A stretch of 33,106 nt of DNA from Sneathiellales bacterium (GTDB lineage: Bacteria; Pseudomonadota; Alphaproteobacteria; Sneathiellales; Sneathiellaceae): contig JAKSCD010000216.1 of assembly GCA_022360775.1 (NCBI GenBank), forward strand, positions 1-33,106. Reading direction: 5' to 3'. The notes beneath the pieces are model-generated. The model saw only the letters and a list, made by a program, of their open reading frames with translations, was not told where the DNA came from and made no database searches. The position numbers and the translations under genes are program-made. Position 1 is the first letter of the stretch; the number at the start of each line of letters is the position of its first letter. Positions 16,744-25,932 of the stretch are shown piece after piece.

Positions 16744-17310
16744 ATGCAGTTAGAAAACGCGCTTACCGGTAAAAAAGTTGCCATCCTTGTTGCCAATGGT
16801 TTTGAAGAATCCCACATGACTGGCTTGCATAAAAGCCTTGTTGATACGGGAGCGGAAATCAAGATTGTTTCACCTGAAAAAGGTGTAGTGAACAGCTGGC
16901 ATGATGGAAGCTGGGGCCATTTCTTTCCTGCAAACGCTTTTCTGCCAACGTCCATGTCCCATCATTTTGATGCGGTGATCGTACCAGGTGGCTCTCGCCA
17001 TGTGACCCGTCTTTGTGCAGATCCTCAAACAGCACGCTTTATGCGCGGCTTCATGGAAGACAACAAGCCTGTCGCTCTTTTCGAGGATGCATTGAAGATT
17101 ATCGCATTTGACGACACCCTGGCGGACAGAAAAGTAACCGTCGCAGAGGATATCAAGGAACTTGTCCTTGCCCAGGAAGCTGAGCTTGTTGAGGGTACGC
17201 TTAATGTGGATGATATGCTGGTAACAGGCACAGATGAGATCTTGCCTGTGGTCGAGAAATTTGTCGAATGTATCCAGAACTATGTTCCGGAGGCCTGGGA
17301 AGCTGCATAA
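16744..17310 (+). CDS. DJ-1/PfpI-like (catalase HPII C-terminal-domain-like) protein
   Basis: MQLENALTGKKVAILVANGFEESHMTGLHKSLVDTGAEIKIVSPEKGVV...FDAVIVPGGSRHVTRL...KPVALFEDALKIIA...DRKVTVAEDI. Start at ATG 16744 with a GGAAAGGAAAAAG RBS rather than the GTG at 16639. Confidence 0.82.
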   Translation: MQLENALTGKKVAILVANGFEESHMTGLHKSLVDTGAEIKIVSPEKGVVNSWHDGSWGHFFPANAFLPTSMSHHFDAVIVPGGSRHVTRLCADPQTARFMRGFMEDNKPVALFEDALKIIAFDDTLADRKVTVAEDIKELVLAQEAELVEGTLNVDDMLVTGTDEILPVVEKFVECIQNYVPEAWEAA

Positions 17311-17332
17311 CTTCACAGAATAAACAATCGGG

Positions 17333-17363
17333 AATGCCTCCTTTTAAAGGGGGCATTTTTTTT
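17333..17363 (+). terminator. Intrinsic terminator after the DJ-1/PfpI-like gene
   Basis: AATGCCTCC-ttttaaa-GGGGGCATTTTTTTT. Confidence 0.85.
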
Positions 17364-17474
17364 GCCTTTTTTCCGCTTTTTGCGCGAAGTGTCATATGTG
17401 ATTTTTACACTTTGTTAACCTTTGCTGCTTACGGTAAAGGCAGATCAGTTTGTGACACGTAAAGTGAGCTTTCG

Positions 17475-17876
17475 ATGAGTTTACAGGATATACCTTTATT
17501 TTCCGCCCTGACGGAGCGTATGAAATGGCTAACGGCCAGGCAAAAGGTATTGTCACAAAATATCGCCAATGCCGATACCCCGGGTTATGAGGCGAAAGAT
17601 CTGAAACCCCAGAAATTCAAGGATATGTTGCCGCGCCCGGAAGAAAGTACTGTTCAGATGGCGAGTACCAACAGCAAGCATATCCAGCTTGAAAGCAAGT
17701 CGGAATTCAATACCAAAAAGAACAAAACACCGTATGAAATTTCTCCGACCGGTAATGAAGTTGTCCTGGAAGAGCAAATGACGCATCTTGCGAATACCCA
17801 GCTGGAATACCAGATGACGACTTCACTTTACAAGAAACACCTGACCATGTTGAAAACGGCCCTTGGCCGCCAGTAA
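17475..17876 (+). CDS. flgB: Flagellar basal-body rod protein FlgB
   Basis: LTARQKVLSQNIANADTPGYEAKDLKPQKFKDML...NEVVLEEQMTHLANTQLEYQMTTSLYKKHLTMLKTALG. Confidence 0.96.
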   Translation: MSLQDIPLFSALTERMKWLTARQKVLSQNIANADTPGYEAKDLKPQKFKDMLPRPEESTVQMASTNSKHIQLESKSEFNTKKNKTPYEISPTGNEVVLEEQMTHLANTQLEYQMTTSLYKKHLTMLKTALGRQ

Positions 17877-17890
17877 TTGGAGTTCGTTAG

Positions 17891-18298
17891 ATGGATTTGA
17901 TTAAGTCAATGGCTATTTCAGCCTCCGGCATGAAGGCGCAAGGCGAACGCATGCGGGTTATTTCAGAAAATCTCGCGAACAAGGATAGCGTCGGAAAAAC
18001 CGCAGGCGAGGATCCTTATCGCCGTAAAATGGTTTCCTTTTCCAATGAACTGGATCGTGAATTGGGCGCGAAAAAGGTCGTCGTCGATAATGTCGTCGAG
18101 GACAAGTCGGATTTTGGCCTTAAATATGATCCCAACCATCCGGCAGCAAATGAAGACGGGTATGTAAAGGTTCCAAATGTGAACGCACTGGTCGAAGTGA
18201 TGGACATGAAGGAAACGCAGCGGTCCTATCAGGCCAATCTCGGAGCCATTGATGCTTCGAAACGAATGATTATGCAAACCCTGGATATCCTGCGCTAG
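17891..18298 (+). CDS. flgC: Flagellar basal-body rod protein FlgC
   Basis: AISASGMKAQGERMRVISENLANKDSVG...DPNHPAANEDGYVKVPNVNALVEVMDMKETQRSYQANLGAIDASKRMIMQTLDILR. Confidence 0.97.
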   Translation: MDLIKSMAISASGMKAQGERMRVISENLANKDSVGKTAGEDPYRRKMVSFSNELDRELGAKKVVVDNVVEDKSDFGLKYDPNHPAANEDGYVKVPNVNALVEVMDMKETQRSYQANLGAIDASKRMIMQTLDILR

Positions 18299-18315
18299 GT
18301 GAGTGACGGAGAGAA

Positions 18316-18654
18316 TTGATGGCGACGACAACCCCTCTTTCAGCGATGCAGGCCTATGGCAAGGCTCTGGATAATCTGTCCTCGATCAAACCCGGAGAAG
18401 GGGGCACCACTGTTGGTGTTGATGAGGCGGAAACTGGACCAAGTTTTTCCGAACTTGTGAAGGAAGCAGGGCGTGAAGCCGTTGCAGAAGGACAGTCTTC
18501 TGAAAAAGTCAGCCTTGAATCCCTGACCGGCGACTCTGGTCTTGCGGAAATCGTAACGGCGGTGAGTAGTGCAGAAGCGACACTTGAAACAGTAGTTTCT
18601 GTTCGTGATCGTGTAATTCAGGCTTATCAAGACATCATTAAAATGCCAATCTAG
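18316..18654 (+). CDS. fliE: Flagellar hook-basal body complex protein FliE
   Basis: AMQAYGKALDNL...SFSELVKEA...AEIVTAVSSAEATLETVVSVRDRVIQAYQDIIKMPI; position between flgC and fliQ. Confidence 0.95.
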   Translation: MMATTTPLSAMQAYGKALDNLSSIKPGEGGTTVGVDEAETGPSFSELVKEAGREAVAEGQSSEKVSLESLTGDSGLAEIVTAVSSAEATLETVVSVRDRVIQAYQDIIKMPI

Positions 18655-18684
18655 CCTCCGCGCTTTATTGCAGGAGGAATTAAG

Positions 18685-18948
18685 ATGACCCCCACCGACG
18701 TTGTGGATGTTGCCAGGGAAGCGATTTGGGTGCTTTTGGCTGTGGCATCGCCAGTAATGCTGGTTGCTTTGGGGGTTGGCCTTGTTGTTGCTCTGGTTCA
18801 GGCACTGACGCAGGTTCAGGAGATGACCCTGGCCTTTGTTCCGAAGATCCTTGCGATCTTTCTTACCCTGATCGTCTTCTTTCCCTTTATGATCCAGGCA
18901 ATGATAGATCTTATGGACCAGATCTCCCAGCGTATCTCGGCCTTGTAA
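18685..18948 (+). CDS. fliQ: Flagellar export protein FliQ
   Basis: VARE.AIWVLLAVASPVMLVALGVGLVVALVQALTQVQEMTLAFVPKILAIFLTLIVFFPFMIQAMIDL. Confidence 0.97.
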   Translation: MTPTDVVDVAREAIWVLLAVASPVMLVALGVGLVVALVQALTQVQEMTLAFVPKILAIFLTLIVFFPFMIQAMIDLMDQISQRISAL

Positions 18949-18963
18949 CGGAGAGCGCTACGG

Positions 18964-19725
18964 ATGCTTCAGGAATTTCTGGAAGTTAACATCTTCGCTT
19001 TCCTCCTGGTCTTTGCAAGACTGGGGGCTGCCTTTATGGCTGTTCCCGGTTTTGGTGAAGGTTTTGTTCCTGTTCGCGTTCGCCTGACTATTTCGCTTGC
19101 TGTCACATTTCTTGTGACCCAGTTTGTGGCAGATAGTCTTCCTCCTCAGCCTTCTTCAGTTATGGCACTGACCCTTCTCCTCGTTGGGGAAATAATGATT
19201 GGCCTCATTATGGGCGGAGCGCTTCGGATGGCAATCAGTGGCCTTCATATTGCCGGTACGATAATCGCACAGCAGGCGGGTCTCGCTGCAGCGCAATTTT
19301 TCGATCCCGCTCAAATGACACAAGGAGCGGTTACCAGTAGTTTCCTGACAATCATGGCAATGACCATGATTTTTGTAACAGACATGCACCATCTGTTCCT
19401 GCAGGGAACCTATGCAAGTTATACTCTTTTTCCGGTAGGAGAGTTGCCGCCGCTCGGGGATATTTCTGAGCTGGTTACCGGCTTTGTCGCGGGAAGCTTT
19501 AAACTGGGTTTTCAGATTTCAGCGCCCTTTCTGGTTTATGGCCTGACTTTCTATTTCGGTATTGGTCTGATCAACCGGCTGATGCCACAGGTGCAGATTT
19601 TCTTCGTCGCAATGCCCTTGCAGATCGCGCTGGCATTTGCTGTTTTGTCAATCACTGTTGGAGCCAGTATTATGTGGTTCATCACTTATTATGAGGAAAC
19701 GCTGATGCGTTTTCTTGGGGAATAG
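18964..19725 (+). CDS. fliR: Flagellar export protein FliR
   Basis: Polytopic; FARLGAAFMAVPGFGEGFVPVRVRLTISLAVTFL... and IIAQQAGLAAAQFFDPAQMTQGAVTSSFLTIMAMTMIF. Confidence 0.97.
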   Translation: MLQEFLEVNIFAFLLVFARLGAAFMAVPGFGEGFVPVRVRLTISLAVTFLVTQFVADSLPPQPSSVMALTLLLVGEIMIGLIMGGALRMAISGLHIAGTIIAQQAGLAAAQFFDPAQMTQGAVTSSFLTIMAMTMIFVTDMHHLFLQGTYASYTLFPVGELPPLGDISELVTGFVAGSFKLGFQISAPFLVYGLTFYFGIGLINRLMPQVQIFFVAMPLQIALAFAVLSITVGASIMWFITYYEETLMRFLGE

Positions 19726-19728
19726 GGA

Positions 19729-20796
19729 ATGGCAGACGATCAGGACGAAGCACAAAAAACCGAAGAGCCGACGCCGAAGAAGATAGAGGATGCCCATAAG
19801 AAAGGGCAGGTGGCTAAATCTCAGGAAGTGGGTCATTGGTTCATGACCATGGGAATTACCCTTGTCATGGTTATATTCATGGCAGGCTTTGGAAATGACC
19901 TCGCCTTTGATCTTTATAAATTTGTCGAGCAGCCTCACAATATTTCCCTGGAAGGCTTTAATCTTCGCAATATCTTTGCCGATCTCGGCTGGGCGGTTGT
20001 TGCGGTTATCGCCCCGGTCCTTGGGATGTTGATGCTGGCAGGCTTTCTTGGAAATGTAATCCAGCATCGTCCTGTTTTTTCTACCGAACGTATAAAGCCT
20101 CAATTCTCAAAAATTTCGTTATTTCAAGGTATTAAGCGGCAGTTTTCACTTAAGGCTGTCGCCGAGTTTTTAAAAGGCATCGCAAAGCTGACATTGGTTG
20201 GTGTTATCGCTTTTCTGCTGGTGATGCCGGAAATGAGTGAATTACCGCTGATGATGACCTATGAGATCAGCGGAATTCTTACGGCCTTGCAGGATCAGAT
20301 CCTCAGCCTGCTTCTCGGGGTTGCCTCGGTGATGGGGGTGATTGCGGGGCTTGATTACATGTATCAGCGTTATAACCACTATAAGCAACTGCGTATGACA
20401 AAGCAGGAAATCAAGGACGAAAACAAGCAGTCTGAAGGTGATCCGATGATCAAATCCCGCTTGCGGGCTCTTCGGATGCAACGATCCCGTCAGCGGATGA
20501 TGCAGGCTGTTCCGTCTGCTGATGTTGTGATTACCAACCCGACCCATTATGCGGTTGCGCTGAAATACAATCAGGCTGAAGATCCCGCGCCAGTCGTTCT
20601 GGCCCTCGGGACCGATAACATCGCCCTTAAAATTCGTGAAATCGCTAACGAAAATGAAATACCTATCGTTGAAAATCCCCCTCTTGCGAGAGCGCTTCAC
20701 GCCTCCTGCGAACTTGACGAAGCTATTCCATATGAGCATTACCGGGCGGTTGCCGAGGTTATCGGTTACGTCTTGAAGTTAAAAAGAATGAATTAG
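19729..20796 (+). CDS. flhB: Flagellar export switch protein FlhB
   Basis: EEPTPKKIEDAHKKGQVAKSQEV...; autocleavage motif NPTHYAVALKY present. Confidence 0.98.
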   Translation: MADDQDEAQKTEEPTPKKIEDAHKKGQVAKSQEVGHWFMTMGITLVMVIFMAGFGNDLAFDLYKFVEQPHNISLEGFNLRNIFADLGWAVVAVIAPVLGMLMLAGFLGNVIQHRPVFSTERIKPQFSKISLFQGIKRQFSLKAVAEFLKGIAKLTLVGVIAFLLVMPEMSELPLMMTYEISGILTALQDQILSLLLGVASVMGVIAGLDYMYQRYNHYKQLRMTKQEIKDENKQSEGDPMIKSRLRALRMQRSRQRMMQAVPSADVVITNPTHYAVALKYNQAEDPAPVVLALGTDNIALKIREIANENEIPIVENPPLARALHASCELDEAIPYEHYRAVAEVIGYVLKLKRMN

Positions 20797-20810
20797 GGAT
20801 CAGGTAAAGA

Positions 20811-23318
20811 ATGGGACCCGCATATAAACCCGGACGCGTAAGAGACAGAAGGTTCTTCCTCGGCGTGGATGCACGTCAGCTCGCAGCGGCCTATTTTCTG
20901 GTGGCAACATTAATCGTGATTGCTGCAATGCTGGGTCAGGAACTCAGTTTTCTTAACCTGATGATCCTGAGTGCGATGGTTCTCGCCGCAATGGGGATCG
21001 GTCTTTGGTATCTTATCTTTTATGGTTTGCGCCGTGCTGCTTCAGGTGATCTTGATCTCATAGCGGAGTTTGTCTCTGCCAGTCCGGAAGGTCGGCTTGT
21101 CACGACGAAGGAAGGTGAGTTTGTTCTTGCCAATGATGCATATTTTGACGTGATGCGTCTTGATCCACGTAATGGAAATAAAACCCTTCTTGAAGTTATG
21201 AAGGAGGATTTTGCTGCAAGGGAGCAGTTGAAATCACTTCAGAATACCGCAAATAAAGGCGAGCAGATCGGTCTTAGGGTTGAAATGAAAACCGCGGACG
21301 GGCGCTGGCTTGCGGTTCTTGCGCATCCAATAAAAGCCATCCCGGATTGCCTGATCTGGTATGTCGCTGAAACCACCACCCAGCACAAGATTGAGGAGGT
21401 GGAGCGGAGCGAACGGGAGAAGCTCTCGGAATATTTCAATAATGCGCCTGTCGGTTTTTACTCTCTGGACGAAAGAGGGCGTATTCAGTTTGTGAACCGA
21501 ATTCTTGCAGATTGGCTCGGATATCATCAGCGAGAGCTGTCCGAGGGGAATATTGCTTTCTCGGACGTGATTATCAAAGGAGATGACCGCCAACTGAACC
21601 TGATGGACAATCTGACCGACGGTGGACATCGTTATGAAGGTGAGCTCCAGCTTCGGCGAAGAGACGGCACAGTCCTGCCTGTTCATATCACACAGACACT
21701 GGCACGGGATGAAAATGGTGAGGTCATTGGATCGCGCAGCGTGGTTCGGGAATTGCTGCAGGAGCAGCAGTGGCGCGAACGGGTTGAAAGCGCAGAGCAA
21801 CATTTCCGCCGGTTTTTCGAAGCCGCCCCGATCGGCATTATCATGCTGGATAAAAACGGCGTTATTGCCGAAGGGAACCCTGCTTTCCGTGTGATGACAG
21901 AAACAGTAGTTGATAATGTCATTGGCCGGCATGTAACGGAGCTGGTGCTTGATCAGGATCGCGATGCGCTTAATGAGAAAATTGCTGAATCTTCAGCCAG
22001 TGATTTTGCCCCCAAACCGATCGAAATGAAGCTCCTGGACGGAGAGCGGGTGGCCAATTTTTATATCAGTGCCATTGCCGGCTCAGATGGAAATGCAGAA
22101 AGCCTGCTTATTCATATCATCGATACATCGGCCCAGCGTCAACTTGAAGTCCAGTTTGCACAAAGCCAGAAAATGCAGGCGGTAGGACAGCTGGCAGGGG
22201 GTATTGCCCATGATTTTAACAATCTGCTGACAGCCATGATCGGTTTTTGTGATCTCTTGTTGCTGCGTCATCAGGTGGGTGATCCGTCTTACTCTGATAT
22301 CAGTCAGATCAAGCAAAACGCCAATCGTGCGGCCGGACTTGTTCGCCAGCTTCTCGCCTTCTCCAGACAGCAAACCTTGCGGCCAAAAGTGACAGATATC
22401 ACCGAGGTTCTTGCCGAGCTTTCCAATCTGCTTCGCCGCCTGATTGGTGAAGCTATTGAACTGGAAATCAAACATGCCAGAGATCTCTGGCTGGTGAAGG
22501 TTGACCAAAGCCAGTTTGAACAGGTTGTGATCAATCTCGCTGTGAATGCACGAGATGCCATGTCAGGTGAGGGCAAGCTGACGTTCAAGACGGAAAATTA
22601 TGTCGTCCGGGTTCGGGGTAAGGATGCCCATGAACTGGTTCCGACCGGGGAATATATTAAAATCAGCGTGACGGATACCGGTACGGGTATTTCTGAAGAT
22701 GTGATTGAGAAAATCTTTGATCCGTTTTTCACCACCAAGAAAGTGGGCGAGGGAACGGGTCTCGGACTGAGTACTGTTTATGGGATTATCAAACAGACAG
22801 GTGGCTTTATCTTCGCAGAAAATAACGAAGGTGCCGGTATTACCTTTAATATCTATCTGCCAAAACATATAGAAGCCATGTCTGCCGCGACCGAGGGAGC
22901 AGAAGAGCCTCAGAAGGTTCATCGGGATCTTTCCGGTGTTGGGACGGTTCTGCTTGTGGAGGATGAAGATCCTGTGCGTTTGTTTGCATCTCGTGCCCTT
23001 CAGAATAAGGGATATGAAGTTTTGCAGGCGGATTGCGGCGAATCTGCCCTTGAAGTGTTTGAAAATCATGAAGGAGAGATTGACCTGCTGATCACCGATG
23101 TGGTCATGCCCAGTATGGATGGACCAACACTGGTGAAAAATATCACCCAGCAAGTGCCGGACCTGAAGGTGATCTTTATTTCCGGATATGCGGAGGATGC
23201 TTTCCGTAAAGATCTTGATTTTGACATCAACAAGATCGAGTTTTTACCGAAACCTTTCTCGCTCAAGGAAATTGCAGAAAAGGTCAAGGAAGTGATGTCT
23301 CAGGAAGCGGCTGAGTAA
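20811..23318 (+). CDS. cckA: CckA-type hybrid histidine kinase (2 TM, PAS domains, HisKA, HATPase, receiver)
   Basis: [73 protein letters not shown]...[24 protein letters not shown]...[26 protein letters not shown]...[18 protein letters not shown]...[14 protein letters not shown]...[19 protein letters not shown]. Confidence 0.93.
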   Translation: MGPAYKPGRVRDRRFFLGVDARQLAAAYFLVATLIVIAAMLGQELSFLNLMILSAMVLAAMGIGLWYLIFYGLRRAASGDLDLIAEFVSASPEGRLVTTKEGEFVLANDAYFDVMRLDPRNGNKTLLEVMKEDFAAREQLKSLQNTANKGEQIGLRVEMKTADGRWLAVLAHPIKAIPDCLIWYVAETTTQHKIEEVERSEREKLSEYFNNAPVGFYSLDERGRIQFVNRILADWLGYHQRELSEGNIAFSDVIIKGDDRQLNLMDNLTDGGHRYEGELQLRRRDGTVLPVHITQTLARDENGEVIGSRSVVRELLQEQQWRERVESAEQHFRRFFEAAPIGIIMLDKNGVIAEGNPAFRVMTETVVDNVIGRHVTELVLDQDRDALNEKIAESSASDFAPKPIEMKLLDGERVANFYISAIAGSDGNAESLLIHIIDTSAQRQLEVQFAQSQKMQAVGQLAGGIAHDFNNLLTAMIGFCDLLLLRHQVGDPSYSDISQIKQNANRAAGLVRQLLAFSRQQTLRPKVTDITEVLAELSNLLRRLIGEAIELEIKHARDLWLVKVDQSQFEQVVINLAVNARDAMSGEGKLTFKTENYVVRVRGKDAHELVPTGEYIKISVTDTGTGISEDVIEKIFDPFFTTKKVGEGTGLGLSTVYGIIKQTGGFIFAENNEGAGITFNIYLPKHIEAMSAATEGAEEPQKVHRDLSGVGTVLLVEDEDPVRLFASRALQNKGYEVLQADCGESALEVFENHEGEIDLLITDVVMPSMDGPTLVKNITQQVPDLKVIFISGYAEDAFRKDLDFDINKIEFLPKPFSLKEIAEKVKEVMSQEAAE

Positions 23319-23320
23319 AT

Positions 23321-23896
23321 TTAATGTGATAGCAATCCGGTCAGAACCGGCCGCCAATCCTGACTTTTTTCTTCACTTTTGCTGAGCGTATAGGCGCCAA
23401 AATACAGATTTGTAAGGGCAATTGCTGTCAAGGTGACGTCAGCTTTTCCTTTATTTATCTGCTCTGGAATAGAGGCCAGTGCTTCTTTAAAAGCGGTTTG
23501 CATTTTCTCGGTCATGCTCCTTACAAGAGAAGCAACAATGGCATCACTGGGGGCCAGTTCGATCGCTGCATTACACATCAGGCAGCCCTTTTTCTCCTGA
23601 ATTTTTTCTGCGGCAAAACTGCGCTCGAAAAGTCCGATAATTCTTTCAAGCGGTGCACCGTTTCCCTGATCTTTCAGGCTGGCAGCACCCTTGCTAATAT
23701 ATTGATTTTCATAGCGTTCCAGTGCCAGAAGATAGACTGCCCGCTTGTCCCCAAAGGCTTTATAGAAAGACCCTCTCGTCAGGCCCATTGCATCCAGTAA
23801 ATCAGGCAGACTTGTCGCGCCATATCCGAGGCGCCAGAAAATCTGCATGGCACCTTCTATTGCTTCTTCCATTTCAAATTCACGAGGGCGAGCCAT
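23321..23896 (-). CDS. TetR/AcrR family transcriptional regulator
   Basis: MARPREFEMEEAIEGAMQIFWRLGYGATSLPDLLDAMGLTRGSFYKAFGDKRAVYLLALERYE...KKGCLMCNAAIEL. Confidence 0.95.
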   Translation of the reverse strand: MARPREFEMEEAIEGAMQIFWRLGYGATSLPDLLDAMGLTRGSFYKAFGDKRAVYLLALERYENQYISKGAASLKDQGNGAPLERIIGLFERSFAAEKIQEKKGCLMCNAAIELAPSDAIVASLVRSMTEKMQTAFKEALASIPEQINKGKADVTLTAIALTNLYFGAYTLSKSEEKSQDWRPVLTGLLSH

Positions 23897-24066
23897 TTCT
23901 TCATTCCCTTAATCGATCACGTAATCTTCACAACGATGTGTTTTGTACCAATTGGTACCTAATAATATATGTGGTTTAGCTTCTCGGCAAGAACCCCTCT
24001 AATCTTACTTGTCGATGAAGGCCCTAAAGATCAACCAGGCGATTGTCGCCCCTATGGAGAATGAGA

Positions 24067-24543
24067 ATGATCAAGATTTTACGTGCCGCGGCTGCAGGCG
24101 TTATCCTGTCCACAGTTTTTGTCGCCAGTGTTTTTGCTGCCGGTGTTGATGTGAATGCAACATCAACCGGTCTCGCAATGCGTGGTTTTGACCCTGTATC
24201 CTATTTCAAAAGCGGTACTCCGAAAGCCGGTACCGTTGATCTGACAGCTGTTCACAATGGTGCAACATATCGCTTTGCCAGCAAGGAAAATAAAGCGGAT
24301 TTTGAAGAAAATCCTGCTAAATATGCTCCTGCATATGGTGGTTATTGCGCGTTCGGTACAGCCATGGGTGTTAAAGTTGATGGCGATCCGAAGCTTTGGA
24401 AAATCGTTGATAATAAACTTTATCTGAACCTGTCTCCTGCTGTTCAGAAACGCTGGGAAGGTGATGTAAACGGATTTATTACAAAAGCAGACGGAACTTG
24501 GGAAAATATTAAGGATAAGTCTCCAGAATCCCTGCTGAACTAA
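24067..24543 (+). CDS. Exported YHS domain-containing protein
   Basis: Signal peptide MIKILRAAAAGVILSTVFVASVFAA; GFDPVSYFKSGTPKAGTVDLTAVHNGATYRFASKENKADFEENPAKYAPAYGGYCAFGTAMG. Confidence 0.92.
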   Translation: MIKILRAAAAGVILSTVFVASVFAAGVDVNATSTGLAMRGFDPVSYFKSGTPKAGTVDLTAVHNGATYRFASKENKADFEENPAKYAPAYGGYCAFGTAMGVKVDGDPKLWKIVDNKLYLNLSPAVQKRWEGDVNGFITKADGTWENIKDKSPESLLN

Positions 24544-24556
24544 AGTCTACAAAATC

Positions 24557-24594
24557 GTGAACTGAAAGTGAGTGTTCAATTGCCTTCAGTTCAC
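24557..24594 (+). repeat. 10-bp perfect inverted repeat (stem-loop) between the YHS gene and the bufferin precursor gene
   Basis: GTGAACTGAA (24557-24566) / TTCAGTTCAC (24585-24594), 18-nt loop; no T-run follows. Confidence 0.75.
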
Positions 24595-24639
24595 CTAACT
24601 TTAGATCGTCGAATTTAATTTCTAATAAGGATCGGATAC

Positions 24640-24954
24640 ATGTCATCTAAAACTCTGACCTCTCTGGCTCTCGCAGGTGCTGTTGCTACTGTTGTTTCAG
24701 CAGGCACTTTGACAGCCCACGACGCCGAAGCAGCTGGTAAGGAAAAGTGTTACGGTGTTTCTCTTGCCGGTGCAAATGACTGCGCTGCAGGCCCAGGAAC
24801 ATCCTGCGCCGGTACATCCAAAGTGGATTATCAGGGCAATGCCTGGACACTTGTTCCAAAAGGTACTTGCGCCAGCATCGAGCTGCCAAAGATGGCCGAT
24901 GGCTCAGACCGCACAGGGTCACTGAAACCACTGAAGCGCGATCTGCCATCCTAA
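24640..24954 (+). CDS. bufA1: DUF2282 family bufferin-type RiPP precursor (BufA1-like)
   Basis: Signal peptide then [56 protein letters not shown]2282 with four Cys; followed by DUF692 and DUF2063 genes. Confidence 0.9.
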   Translation: MSSKTLTSLALAGAVATVVSAGTLTAHDAEAAGKEKCYGVSLAGANDCAAGPGTSCAGTSKVDYQGNAWTLVPKGTCASIELPKMADGSDRTGSLKPLKRDLPS

Positions 24955-24967
24955 GTATGTGATTGAC

Positions 24968-25007
24968 AAAGGAAGCGGTGTTTCCGTTCATCATCGCTTC
25001 CTTTTTT
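24968..25007 (+). terminator. Intercistronic intrinsic terminator/attenuator between bufA1 and bufB
   Basis: 13-bp stem AAAGGAAGCGGTG / CATCGCTTCCTTT (one G-U) then TTTTTT. Confidence 0.85.
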
Positions 25008-25053
25008 AGTAAAGATTACTTAAGCTGATATCACTGTGAAAGGAAGGTCTGAA

Positions 25054-25932
25054 ATGGGAAATCAACTTCAGTCCAATTTGCCTCTTACTGCTGGTGTCGG
25101 TTTTAAGCCTGAGCATCTTCAGGATATTCAAACCGGCTCTCCGTCCGACTTGTGGTTTGAAGTTCACGCTGAAAATTACATGTCAAAAGGCGGTCCCCGC
25201 CTGCAGATGCTGGATCATCTTCGCCAGAATTACGAGATTTCCGTGCATGGAGTTGGGCTTTCCATTGGCGGTGCAATTCCTCTCGATCAGGACCATCTAC
25301 TGAGATTGAAGTCCGTCCTGGATCGATTTGAACCTGCTGAATTTTCTGAACATCTGGCCTGGAGCACTCATTCTTCAGGTTTCCTGAATGACCTGCTTCC
25401 CTTGCCTTATACGGATGAAAGCCTGAACATTGTTGCCGATCATATTGATCAGGTTCAGGACTGCCTCGGCAGGCGAATGCTTCTGGAAAATCCATCCTCT
25501 TACCTTGCTTTTGATACCAGCACCTATACTGAAACCGACTTCCTTGCGGAAATTGTCAAACGTACCGGCTGCGGTTTGCTTCTGGATGTGAATAATGTTT
25601 TCGTCTCTACCCGGAACCTTGACTTAAATGCCGAGACCTATCTGCGGGATTTTCCCATGCATGCAGTTGGTGAAATTCATCTTGCCGGACATAGTGTGGA
25701 AACCATTGAAGAAGGAACGGTTTTGAGAATTGACGATCACGGAAGTGAAGTGATTGACGATGTCTGGTTACTCTATCAGCAAGTGCTTCAAGATCATGGT
25801 GCGTTTCCCACACTGATTGAATGGGACACTAATGTTCCGGACTGGAATATCCTTAAAAAGGAAGCGGATTGCGCGCAAAATTACCTGAATAAATTCTGTT
25901 CTTCTTCCGAGGAGGTCTCCGATGTCGCTTGA
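25054..25932 (+). CDS. bufB: DUF692 multinuclear non-heme iron-dependent oxidase (MNIO), BufB-like
   Basis: LPLTAGVGFKPEHLQDI...WFEVHAENYMSKGGPRLQMLDHLRQNYEISVHGVGLSIGGAIPLDQDHL...EHLAWSTH...LLENPSSYL...LLLDVNNVFVSTRNLDLNAETYL...EIHLAGHS...TLIEWDTNVP. Confidence 0.95.
   Translation: MGNQLQSNLPLTAGVGFKPEHLQDIQTGSPSDLWFEVHAENYMSKGGPRLQMLDHLRQNYEISVHGVGLSIGGAIPLDQDHLLRLKSVLDRFEPAEFSEHLAWSTHSSGFLNDLLPLPYTDESLNIVADHIDQVQDCLGRRMLLENPSSYLAFDTSTYTETDFLAEIVKRTGCGLLLDVNNVFVSTRNLDLNAETYLRDFPMHAVGEIHLAGHSVETIEEGTVLRIDDHGSEVIDDVWLLYQQVLQDHGAFPTLIEWDTNVPDWNILKKEADCAQNYLNKFCSSSEEVSDVA

Noticed and set aside
20242-20739. Minus-strand ORFs opposite flhB and cckA (also 21234..21932, 22083..22508, 22563..23153)
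   Set aside because: Overlap well-supported genes on the other strand; no domain signal.
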